34,871 nt of DNA from Kiritimatiellia bacterium (GTDB taxonomy: Bacteria > Verrucomicrobiota > Kiritimatiellia > RFP12 > UBA1067), in NCBI GenBank assembly GCA_024405395.1, contig JAKSOW010000024.1:1-34871 (forward strand). The letters run 5' to 3'. The stretch's first letter is position 1. Each line of letters begins with the position of its first letter. This document shows, one piece after another, positions 24,022 to 31,813 of the stretch. The position numbers and the translations under genes were made by a program. Below the pieces are notes generated by a model. That model did not search any database. It worked only from the letters and a program-made list of their open reading frames with translations, and was not told where the DNA came from.

Positions 24022-24996
24022 ATGCGAAAGACACTCTTACTCTTTGCCATTTGCGGGGCACTGATGGTGCCGGGCGCCGAGGTGGCGGACCTGAGCCGCG
24101 AGGGCATTGACATCCGGGTCACGGCGGAGCCGGCCACGGTGGATGTGGCGCGCGACTTCTTCGTGACGCTGACCTTCACGTCCCCGGCCGGCACGACGGT
24201 GGCCCTGCCTGATCTGCGCGACCGATTCAGTGGTTTCCGCGTGGCGGAGGACTTCGCCGAGGACCCCATGACCGACGAGAACGGCAAGACCACCCTTGTC
24301 TCGCGCTGGCGCCTTGTGCCCGAGCCGGTGGCGGCCAAATACCGCCTGGCGCCGTTTGTGGTGACATGCCTGGCGACGAACAGCGAATCGCGGACCTCGT
24401 TCTGCACGGCCCCTGTCTATTTCACGCCGCCGTCGGCGCGTGAGGCGGTGACGGGAGAGATGGAGCTGAATCCCTCCAAGGATCTGCCGCCCCTGTCCTG
24501 GAAGCTGGTGGGGTGGATCGCGCTGGGAATCACGGGCGTCGCGCTGCTGGTCTGCGCCATCTGGTGGATTGTGAAGAAGATTCGCGAGACCATCCGCGTG
24601 CATCGGATGAGTCCCATCGAGCGGGCCTACTACGAGCTTGACAAGCTGATCCAGAAGGGCCTGCCGGGACGGGGCTTCTACAAGGACTTCTATGTGGAGC
24701 TCACAATGGTGGTGCGGCGGTATGTGGCGCGCAAGTACGGCATCAAGGCGCCGAACCTGACCACGCAGGAGTTCTTTGCGGAATTGGCGAACTCGGACAG
24801 CCAGACGCCGGAGCAGACGAAGAACCTGCGGGCCTTCCTGGAATCGGCCGACATGGTTAAATTCGCCGGCGTGGAGGCGACACCGGCCATGGCGGACGAC
24901 GCCACGGGCCGTGCGCGAAACTATCTTGAGTCGGATGCGACGCGCCTCAATGCGGCGGGTGCCGATCGTGTGCAGACGGGGGAGGATGCGGAATGA
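24022..24996 (+). CDS. BatD-like single-pass membrane protein
   Basis: The 324-residue protein has a signal peptide (about 1-19), then one beta-sandwich-like domain (about 25-140) resembling the last BatD repeat. A membrane segment spans about 161-184, and a cytoplasmic tail of about 135 residues follows, containing PIERAYYELDKLIQKGLPGRGFYKDFYVELTMVVRRYVARKYGI. That tail is like the DUF4381/BatD C-terminus found between DUF58 and BatA in Bat operons. It is much shorter than classical BatD, so several outer domains are missing. The ATG at 24022 gives a clean signal peptide although its ribosome site is poor. It overlaps the BatA-like gene in ATGA form. Confidence 0.75.
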   Translation: MRKTLLLFAICGALMVPGAEVADLSREGIDIRVTAEPATVDVARDFFVTLTFTSPAGTTVALPDLRDRFSGFRVAEDFAEDPMTDENGKTTLVSRWRLVPEPVAAKYRLAPFVVTCLATNSESRTSFCTAPVYFTPPSAREAVTGEMELNPSKDLPPLSWKLVGWIALGITGVALLVCAIWWIVKKIRETIRVHRMSPIERAYYELDKLIQKGLPGRGFYKDFYVELTMVVRRYVARKYGIKAPNLTTQEFFAELANSDSQTPEQTKNLRAFLESADMVKFAGVEATPAMADDATGRARNYLESDATRLNAAGADRVQTGEDAE

Positions 24997-26066
24997 GCTT
25001 CGCCTGGCCCTTGAGTTTTCTGCTGGTTTTGCCGCTTGCCCTGGCGGCATGGCGCATGCTGCGCCGTGGCCGCCGCGCGGGCATTCGCTTCTCCGCGGTG
25101 CCTTTTCTGCCCGCGAAGACCGCAGGTTGGCGGGCGAGGGCTGCAAACCTCGCGCCTTTCGTATTCCTTCTGGGTGCGCTGGCGCTGGTGATCGCGGCGG
25201 CACGCCCGCGTGAAGCGCTGTCGCAGGGGCGTCGGAATGTGGACGCCATCGCCATCGCGATGACGGTGGACGTGTCGGGTTCGATGGAGATCATCGACGT
25301 GTCGCGGCGCGAAATCGAGCGCATCCATTCGGAGTCGGATGCCGCCAAGCTGCCCACGCGGCTGGACGTGGTGAAGAAGACATTCGCCAAATTTGTTGAA
25401 GCACGTCCGGACGACCTGATCGGCCTTGTCACCTTCGGCGGATTCGCCTCCAGTCGGGCGCCGCTGACGGCAGATCATGAAACGCTGCTGCAGGTGCTTA
25501 AGGGCGTGGAAGTGCCGAGTTCCGGCGTGGACCCCAGTACCGGGCAGCCCGTGGACGGCGAAGAGACGATGACGGCGATCGGCGACGGATTGGCGACGGC
25601 TCTGGCGCGCCTCAAGAACGCCGAACTCAAGTCCAAGATCGTGATTCTGCTTTCGGACGGCCAGTCGAACACGGGCGCCGTCGAGCCGGATGCCGCCGCC
25701 GAGGCCGCGGCGAAGATGGGCGTGAAGGTCTACACGATTGGCGTGGGCGGAAATGCCGGCGTGGCGCTCGCGCGCATGCGCGACATGTTTGGCCGCACGC
25801 GCATTCAGCAGGTGCAGAACGACGGGTTCGACGAGAAGCAGCTGAAGGACATCGCGAAGAAGACAGGCGGACGCTATTTCGGCGTGAGCGACGAGAAGGG
25901 CCTGAAGTCGGCGCTCGAGGAAATCGACTCGCTGGAGAAGACGACGCTTGACCGTACCGTGTATCAGCGTTGGCGCGAGTTCTTTGCGCCTTTCCTGTTG
26001 GCGGGTGTATTTCTGGTGGTGGCGGCGGTGTCGTTGCAGATGGCGGCTTCGCGGCGCCTTGTTTAA
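24993..26066 (+). CDS. BatA-like von Willebrand A membrane protein
   Basis: The 357-residue protein has two N-terminal membrane segments (about 4-20 and 50-69), a VWA domain and a C-terminal membrane segment (about 331-350), the BatA layout. The metal-ion site is intact: D-V-S-G-S-M at 93-98, with a later TAIGDGLATAL and LLSDGQSNTG. A charged stretch (EIIDVSRREIERIHSESD, about 99-116) between the MIDAS and the next helix looks like an extra loop. Only one such VWA gene is present; BatB and the TPR protein BatC, common next in Bat operons, are missing. It is the last operon gene; the next starts 12 bases later with its own AAGGAG site. Confidence 0.88.
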   Translation: MSFAWPLSFLLVLPLALAAWRMLRRGRRAGIRFSAVPFLPAKTAGWRARAANLAPFVFLLGALALVIAAARPREALSQGRRNVDAIAIAMTVDVSGSMEIIDVSRREIERIHSESDAAKLPTRLDVVKKTFAKFVEARPDDLIGLVTFGGFASSRAPLTADHETLLQVLKGVEVPSSGVDPSTGQPVDGEETMTAIGDGLATALARLKNAELKSKIVILLSDGQSNTGAVEPDAAAEAAAKMGVKVYTIGVGGNAGVALARMRDMFGRTRIQQVQNDGFDEKQLKDIAKKTGGRYFGVSDEKGLKSALEEIDSLEKTTLDRTVYQRWREFFAPFLLAGVFLVVAAVSLQMAASRRLV

Positions 26067-26078
26067 AGGAGTTTGAAG

Positions 26079-27533
26079 ATGAACAGACGCGAATTCATCA
26101 AGGGAACGGCCTGGATGGCGGCGGTGGCTGCTGCTGGCAGCAACTTCAGCGGATGCCTGAGCCTGGGGGGGCGCGCGCAGCCGATGACCAATTTCGCCGT
26201 GGCGCCGCTGAAGAAGATCCGCATCGCCTTCATCGGCGTGGGGTCACGCGGTTCGGCGGCCGTGCATCGCGTGGCGAAGATCCCGGGCTGCGAAGTGACC
26301 GTGCTCTGCGATCTGCTGCCCGAGCAGGTCGCGAAGAACCAGCAATGGCTCAAGGAGAACAAGTTGCCGCCGGCGCAGCGCACCTACGCCGGCAAGGACG
26401 ACAGCTACAAGGCGGCCTGCGACGACGACGGCGTGGACCTCGTCTACATCGCCACGCCCGCGCCGCTGCATCCGCCGATTGAGCTCTACGCCCTGCGGGC
26501 GGGTAAGCATGTGCTCACGGAAGTCCCTGGCGCGCAGACCATCGACCAGTGCTGGGAGATCGTCGAGACGTGCGAGCAGGTGCGCCGGCACTGCATGATG
26601 CTGGAGAACTGCTGCTACGGCGAGACGGAGATGCTGGCGTGGAACCTCTGTCATCAGGGACTGCTGGGCACACTCACGCATGCCGAGGGCGGCTACATCC
26701 ACTGTCTCACCGATCGGCACATGGCGCATCCCACGGCCGAGAACAATTTCCGTACGCGGGCACGCAAGGAGCAGGCGCTGGCGAATCCCGGCAGCGAGGT
26801 GCGCGCCTGGGGCAACACCTACCCCACGCACGCCCTGGGGCCGATCTGCCTGTACATGGACATGAACCGCGGCGACGTGATGGAGCGGGTGGTGTCGCTC
26901 TCCTCCATGGGCGCCGCGCACAACGAGTTCGCGGCGGCCGTCTACAAGGCCGACGAGTGGCAGAACAAGCTCAACTGGGCGACCGGCGACATGAACACCT
27001 CCATCATCCGGACGGCGAAGGGCCGCACGATCATGATGCAGAATGACCAGACCACGCCGCGCCCCTATTCGCGCATCAACCTGGTGCAGGGCACGAAGGG
27101 CTGCTTCTACGACTATCCGCCGCGCCTGTCGCTCGCCAAGCGGCCAGGCACGCACGCCAACTGGCTGGACGACAAGAAGTTCGCCGAGGCGCGCGAGCAG
27201 TACAAGCACCCGCTGTGGAAGAGCGTGGGCGAGATTGCCAAGAAGGTGGGCGGCCATGGCGGCATGGACTTCATCATGGACCTGCGGTGGGCCTATTGTC
27301 TGCAGAACGGCCTGCCGCTCGACATGGACGTCTATGACCTCGCGAGCTGGAGCGCGATCGTGCCGTGCACGGCGGAATCGGACAAGGCGGGCGGCGCGCC
27401 CGTGAAGATTCCCGATTTTACGCGTGGCGCGTGGCGTGCCGCGAAGCCGCAGGCCATTGGCGACGTGGACCTCAAGAAGATGGGGTTTGATCCTGCGTCC
27501 GCCCAACGAGACAAATCCCAGCTCAGTGTCTGA
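26079..27533 (+). CDS. Tat-exported GH109-like Gfo/Idh/MocA protein
   Basis: Residues 1-26 carry a twin-arginine signal (NRREFIKG) ending in a possible lipobox FSGC (Cys26). The Rossmann loop GVGSRG lies at 53-58, then YIATPAPLH at about 123-131 and TEVPGA at 147-152, the form used by GH109 enzymes. These bind NAD tightly and hydrolyse alpha-N-acetylgalactosaminides by a redox mechanism. At 484 residues it is about normal for the family. Tat export would let it fold with NAD before leaving the cytoplasm. The ATG at 26079 follows AAGGAG by 7 bases; the TTG at 26073 is less likely. The family also has members of unknown activity, so the substrate is a prediction. Confidence 0.78.
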   Translation: MNRREFIKGTAWMAAVAAAGSNFSGCLSLGGRAQPMTNFAVAPLKKIRIAFIGVGSRGSAAVHRVAKIPGCEVTVLCDLLPEQVAKNQQWLKENKLPPAQRTYAGKDDSYKAACDDDGVDLVYIATPAPLHPPIELYALRAGKHVLTEVPGAQTIDQCWEIVETCEQVRRHCMMLENCCYGETEMLAWNLCHQGLLGTLTHAEGGYIHCLTDRHMAHPTAENNFRTRARKEQALANPGSEVRAWGNTYPTHALGPICLYMDMNRGDVMERVVSLSSMGAAHNEFAAAVYKADEWQNKLNWATGDMNTSIIRTAKGRTIMMQNDQTTPRPYSRINLVQGTKGCFYDYPPRLSLAKRPGTHANWLDDKKFAEAREQYKHPLWKSVGEIAKKVGGHGGMDFIMDLRWAYCLQNGLPLDMDVYDLASWSAIVPCTAESDKAGGAPVKIPDFTRGAWRAAKPQAIGDVDLKKMGFDPASAQRDKSQLSV

Positions 27534-27560
27534 TTGGGCCAAGCTACCGCAATCACGTCC

Positions 27561-29156
27561 ATGAGATCGCATGTTTCCCTTTTTTCCGCCCTCTGCATGG
27601 GTATGGTCTTTGGCGTTGAGCCTACCTGTCCTGAGGTGCGCGCTTGGAAATTCATCCCCGAGTTGAGCGACGAGTTCGCCTCCGAGGCTCTGGACTCATC
27701 TAAGTGGCAGGATTGGTGCGCCTCATTCCCGGGGCGTCGGGCGAAAGGCGCTCTGGGCGAGCCTTGTCGGGATGGATTCATGTTCGATCCTGGCAATGTC
27801 CGAGTCAAGGCAGGCGAGCTCACGCTTGCCGCCCGCATGCTTTCCGACGCGGATAGTTCACATCGTGGCGACTATCTGCGTCATGGCCCGTATGCCGGGG
27901 CGATTGTGAAGAGCGTGCGGAAACAGCGGTACGGCTATTTCGAGATTCGGGCCAAGACGATGAAGGCCTGCGTGTCCAACGCCTTCTGGCTCTACGACCC
28001 CCACTCGGATGACCCGGCCGTCAAGTTCTCGGCAGGTGACTTCTCCGAGGAGATCGACATCTTCGAGATCACGGGCGGAGTGGATTTCGAGGGCAAACGC
28101 AAAAGCTGCGTCGGCAAGCTCTTCGGCACCATCCATTTCTACCTGACGCCGTATCTGGAGGGTGTCGTCAACGGAAAGAAATGGCGTCCGGGTCGGACAC
28201 ATCAGGCGAAGGAGCTGGACTTCCTGCCCGCCGACGACTACCATGTCTATGGCTTCCTCTGGACGCCCGAGAAACTGGCCTGGTATCTGGACGGGCGGCA
28301 GGTTTTCGCGCGGGAGAATGACGGGCTGTTCCATCGTCCGCTTCATGTCGTCCTGGACAGCGAGATTCTGGCGGGTTGGTTCGGCGTGCCCAATCCAAAG
28401 GATCTGCCGGCCGAGTTTCGTATCGACTATGTGCGCGTATGGGCCGCCCCGGAGCCGCGGAACACGGCGCTGGTGCCGCGCATGAAGATCGAAAGGGATT
28501 CCTATGACTGGATGGAGCGGCATCGCCGCGTTCTGGAAGTGGTGAAGCATCGTCGGCCCGAGGTGGTGTTCGTAGGCGATTCCATTACGCATTTCTGGGC
28601 AGGTGCCGAGTCCTATGGCGGTGAGCTGGCGTTGCCGCGTTGGCGGCAGGCTTTCGGAAAGATCACGACGCTCAACCTTGGCTATGGTTGGGACCGCACG
28701 GGAAATGTGCTATGGCGGCTTGATCATGGCGAGATGGAAGGGGTGGACCCGAAACTGGTGGTGCTGCACATCGGCGGCAACAACTTCACCACAACGAAGA
28801 ACTATGAGGGCAACACAGCCGCCGAGACGGCCGAGGGCGTGTTGGCGGTTCTGGACCGTATCCGCGCAAAGGCGCCGCGTGCGAAGATCGTGCTGATGGG
28901 CATTTTCCCGTTTGGCGCCCAGCCTACGGCGCCGCATCGCGTGAAGGCGCGCGAGGCCAATAAGATCCTGGCAGCTGAAGCCGCCAAACGCGCGAATGTC
29001 GTGTTTCTCGACATCACCGACAATCTGGTGGGGGCGGATGGCGTCTACACGCGTGAGATGGCGCGAGACTTCGTGCACCCAACCGATGCCGGCTACGCCG
29101 TGTGGATCAACGCCCTGAAGCCCATTTTCGGCGAAGCGGGCCTAGCTCTACCGTGA
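27561..29156 (+). CDS. Secreted GH16-SGNH esterase fusion
   Basis: After a signal peptide (about 1-20), residues 25-300 form a GH16 glycoside hydrolase domain. The catalytic motif E-I-D-I-F-E is at 164-169 (predicted nucleophile Glu164, acid/base Glu169), and WYLDGRQVF and VLDSEI also fit GH16. Residues about 320-531 form an SGNH/GDSL hydrolase of the platelet-activating-factor-acetylhydrolase type. Ser341 lies in VGDSITHFW, the glycine block in LNLGYGWDRTG, Asn in HIGGNN, and the DFVH pair (Asp503, His506) is near the end. The fusion would cut a beta-glycan and remove ester groups from it. The ATG at 27561 gives the signal peptide; no clear ribosome site precedes it. Confidence 0.85.
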   Translation: MRSHVSLFSALCMGMVFGVEPTCPEVRAWKFIPELSDEFASEALDSSKWQDWCASFPGRRAKGALGEPCRDGFMFDPGNVRVKAGELTLAARMLSDADSSHRGDYLRHGPYAGAIVKSVRKQRYGYFEIRAKTMKACVSNAFWLYDPHSDDPAVKFSAGDFSEEIDIFEITGGVDFEGKRKSCVGKLFGTIHFYLTPYLEGVVNGKKWRPGRTHQAKELDFLPADDYHVYGFLWTPEKLAWYLDGRQVFARENDGLFHRPLHVVLDSEILAGWFGVPNPKDLPAEFRIDYVRVWAAPEPRNTALVPRMKIERDSYDWMERHRRVLEVVKHRRPEVVFVGDSITHFWAGAESYGGELALPRWRQAFGKITTLNLGYGWDRTGNVLWRLDHGEMEGVDPKLVVLHIGGNNFTTTKNYEGNTAAETAEGVLAVLDRIRAKAPRAKIVLMGIFPFGAQPTAPHRVKAREANKILAAEAAKRANVVFLDITDNLVGADGVYTREMARDFVHPTDAGYAVWINALKPIFGEAGLALP

Positions 29157-29163
29157 CTCGGTC

Positions 29164-29192
29164 TTGCCCACAAGTCCACCTTTTGGTATAAT
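29164..29192 (+). promoter_or_regulatory. Promoter of the lsrF-like gene
   Basis: TTGCCC (29164-29169), 17 bases, TATAAT (29187-29192) preceded by TTTTGG. The leader of about 37 bases ends in AGGAG (29225-29229), six bases before the ATG. The block matches the purF promoter. Confidence 0.72.
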
Positions 29193-29235
29193 TCCAGTAA
29201 ATTTTCTAACAGCAAACCTCAGATAGGAGCATATC

Positions 29236-30108
29236 ATGGCAGACATGGACGGATTCAAGGAAGCCGCGGCGTACGGTTTCGACAAACCTCAGACGAATGA
29301 AGCCTTCTTCCTCAAGGGCAACGAGAACCGCGGCTGGGGTGTGAAGAACCGCCTCGCCCGCATCTTCAACCCCAAGAGCGGCCGCACCGTGATGTTGGCC
29401 TGCGACCATGGCTTCATCATGGGCCCGACGAGCGGCCTGGAGCGTGTGGACCTGTCCATCAATCCGCTCATTGAGTACGCTGACTGCCTGATGTGCACGC
29501 GCGGCATCCTCCGCAGCGTCATTCCCCCCACCATGTCCAAGCCGATCTGCCTGCGCAGCGACGGCGGCACGACGATTCTCACCGACCTCAACCTCAACCG
29601 CGTCTATGACGTGGAGGACGTGGTGCGCGTGAACGCCAGCGCGATGGCCGTGATGGTGGCGTGCGGCGACAAGGCCTCCGAGCAGATCACCACCCACAAC
29701 CTCGTGCACACGGTGGACATGGGCGAGAAACTGGGCATCCCGGTGCTCGGCGTGACGGCCGTGGGCAAGGACATGGTGCGCGATGCGCGCTACTTCCGTC
29801 TCGCCACGCGCGTCTGCGCGGAGAACGGCGCCTCCTTCGTGAAGACCTACTACACGGAAGAGGGCTTTGAGACCGTCGTCGCGCAGTGCCCGGTGCCGAT
29901 CGTCATCGCCGGCGGCAAGAAGCTTCCCGAAGAGCAGGCTCTCGAGCTCGCCTACAAGGCCATCCAGGCCGGCGCCGCGGGCGTCGACATGGGCCGCAAC
30001 GTGTTCCAGAGCGCGAAGCCGCTCGCGATGATGAAGGCCATTGCGGCCGTCGTTCACAACGGCGCCACCGCGAAGGAGGCCTTCGAGCTCTTCAACGACG
30101 AAAAGTAA
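29236..30108 (+). CDS. lsrF: LsrF-like class I aldolase/thiolase
   Basis: Very close to E. coli LsrF, which transfers an acetyl group from 3-hydroxy-5-phosphonooxypentane-2,4-dione to CoA in AI-2 signal breakdown. Shared blocks include RLARIFNPKSGRTVMLA-DHG, MCTRGILRSV-PP, GVTAVGKDMVRDARYF and CPVPIVIAGGKKLP, plus GVDMGRNVFQS. The Schiff-base lysine is Lys203 in FVKTYYTEEGF, at the same number as in E. coli as I recall it. The 290-residue length is complete and a strong promoter precedes it. No lsrK, lsrG, lsrR or lsr transporter lies nearby, so an AI-2 role is not supported by context; it may act in another sugar-phosphate pathway. Confidence 0.85.
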   Translation: MADMDGFKEAAAYGFDKPQTNEAFFLKGNENRGWGVKNRLARIFNPKSGRTVMLACDHGFIMGPTSGLERVDLSINPLIEYADCLMCTRGILRSVIPPTMSKPICLRSDGGTTILTDLNLNRVYDVEDVVRVNASAMAVMVACGDKASEQITTHNLVHTVDMGEKLGIPVLGVTAVGKDMVRDARYFRLATRVCAENGASFVKTYYTEEGFETVVAQCPVPIVIAGGKKLPEEQALELAYKAIQAGAAGVDMGRNVFQSAKPLAMMKAIAAVVHNGATAKEAFELFNDEK

Positions 30109-30109
30109 G

Positions 30110-30916
30110 GTGGCGTTGTCCATCCAGTTCCTGGGCACGGGCACGTCGGTCGGGGTTCCTCAGATCGGCTGCACGTGCCCGACTTGCATCTCGCAGGATC
30201 CGCGTGACAAGCGCCGCCGCACGGGCGTGCATGTCGTGACGGATCGGACGGCGTTTCTCATCGATACGCCGCCCGAGATGCGCCTTTCGGCGCTGGACCT
30301 GGGGATAACCAAGGTCGAGGCGGTGGTCATCACACATTGTCACATGGACCACATTGCCGCCTTCGACGATGTGCGGCGATTCAACACGCTCAACGGCAAG
30401 CCCGGACCGGACGGGAAGATCGTTGGTGTGCCGATGCGCTGTTATGGCGCCCCTGAGACGATTGCGGGCCTGCGGGCCGTATTCCCCTACATTACGGACA
30501 AGGCCAATGCGCAGGGCCTCTACCGTCCGATGATCAATTTTGTGCTTGTGAACAGCGCCTTTCAGCTGGCTGACGCCACCATCACGCCGCTGCCCGTGGA
30601 ACACGGGCCACGCACCAACGGCTACCGCATCGACTGCGGTGGGCACAGCATCGGCTATGTGTCGGACTGCAAGGTGATTCCCGAGTCGACGTTGGCCTTG
30701 ATGCGGGGTTTGGACGTGTTGGTGTTGGACTGTCTGCGGGAACGGGCGCACCCCACGCATCTCAACCTCGATGAAGCTTTGGCCTATGTGCGGCAACTGG
30801 CGCCTGGGCAAACCTATCTGGTGCACATGAGCCACGACGTCAAGCATGCCGAATTCGAGGCCCGGCTGCCGGCGGGGGTCCGCTTGGCCTATGATGGATT
30901 GAAGGTGACTTGCTGA
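30110..30916 (+). CDS. Metallo-beta-lactamase-fold hydrolase (PhnP-like)
   Basis: The 268-residue protein starts with the family sequence IQFLGTGTSVGVPQIGCTCPTC. The two-metal site has the HxHxDH motif THCHMDH (His76, His78, Asp80, His81), a second histidine region PLPVEHG and DCLRERAHPTHL near the end. That layout is shared by PhnP phosphoribosyl cyclic phosphodiesterases and related RNase Z-like enzymes. No phn genes are present, so the substrate is unknown. The GTG at 30110 starts one base after the lsrF stop. The TTG at 30116 with AAGG five bases upstream is another option. Either way it is probably read from the lsrF transcript. Confidence 0.8.
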   Translation: MALSIQFLGTGTSVGVPQIGCTCPTCISQDPRDKRRRTGVHVVTDRTAFLIDTPPEMRLSALDLGITKVEAVVITHCHMDHIAAFDDVRRFNTLNGKPGPDGKIVGVPMRCYGAPETIAGLRAVFPYITDKANAQGLYRPMINFVLVNSAFQLADATITPLPVEHGPRTNGYRIDCGGHSIGYVSDCKVIPESTLALMRGLDVLVLDCLRERAHPTHLNLDEALAYVRQLAPGQTYLVHMSHDVKHAEFEARLPAGVRLAYDGLKVTC

Positions 30917-30945
30917 GAGCAGGCTCCAGGGAAGGAAAAAATGCG

Positions 30946-31779
30946 ATGAAGAAACTGGAACTTGCGATATTGGCCGTTTCCCTTGTGGTGGGCGCCTGGG
31001 CGGCCGCGCCGAGCGAAATCACCGTGAAGCTCAAGATGAACTACACGGAATACGTGGCAGGCGAACGCATCCGCGCCATTGTTGACGTGGCCAACGCCTC
31101 GGCCGATTTCATTGATGTCGGCAGCAAGGGCTCAGACGACAAGCTCTTTCTGGAGCTGTTTCGCCAGAGCGACATGAAGCGCTTTGAAAAGTTGTCACGC
31201 CACCCGTTTGTTGCGCCGTTTACGCTTCATTCAAGCGAAGGCCAGAAGCTTGAAGTGTGCTTTGGCGACCATTTCCAGATGACGGAGGAAACCCGTTATC
31301 TGGCGCGTGCGGTGCTGGTGCATCAGGGCATGCGCTTTGAGAGCTCGATGCGGATGTTCCTGGTGGTGCCGGGCCTCAAGTGTGGCAGCGCCCTCCAGAT
31401 GTTCAAAAACCGTCCTGGTGTGAAGCGCGAATTCGAGATGGTGCATTGGGGCCGTAACCAGATGGAACATCTCTTCCTCAAGGCACGCGACACGGGAAGC
31501 GCCAACCGGCGCTGGACCACGGCCGACCTGGGCGTGGTCATCCGCGTGACGCCGCCCAAACTCTCCGTGCTGCCCACGGGCGAGGTGATTACACTTCATC
31601 GGGCTACGCAGGATGCGTTCATCCGCACGGTCTTCTGGAGTTTGCCCGATGCCTTTGAATTCCAGGAGCACGAGCAGATGATCGATCCAGACGTTGCCGG
31701 CGCCGAGCGCGTCAAGGAGCTCTATCGGGAGTCAGGCGGCGTAGAGCCCGTCAAGAAGGCGTGGTGGAAGTTCTGGTGA
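30946..31779 (+). CDS. Exported protein of unknown function
   Basis: The 277-residue protein has a signal peptide (about 1-20, ending AWAA-A), so it is periplasmic or surface-located. The mature N-terminus (ITVKLKMNYTEYVAGERIRAIVDVAN) resembles an Ig-like or carbohydrate-binding beta-sandwich. The rest mixes strands with helical charged segments (MVHWGRNQMEHLFLKAR) and ends in a basic Trp-rich KKAWWKFW. Two cysteines, about 65 residues apart, remain in the mature part. No enzyme motif is seen and I do not recognise a family. AAGGAA eight bases before the ATG supports the start. It lies between the PhnP-like gene and tsaD. Confidence 0.6.
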   Translation: MKKLELAILAVSLVVGAWAAAPSEITVKLKMNYTEYVAGERIRAIVDVANASADFIDVGSKGSDDKLFLELFRQSDMKRFEKLSRHPFVAPFTLHSSEGQKLEVCFGDHFQMTEETRYLARAVLVHQGMRFESSMRMFLVVPGLKCGSALQMFKNRPGVKREFEMVHWGRNQMEHLFLKARDTGSANRRWTTADLGVVIRVTPPKLSVLPTGEVITLHRATQDAFIRTVFWSLPDAFEFQEHEQMIDPDVAGAERVKELYRESGGVEPVKKAWWKFW

Positions 31780-31813
31780 GCACGCCTTGCCGCAGAAAGA
31801 CGATTGACCTGAA

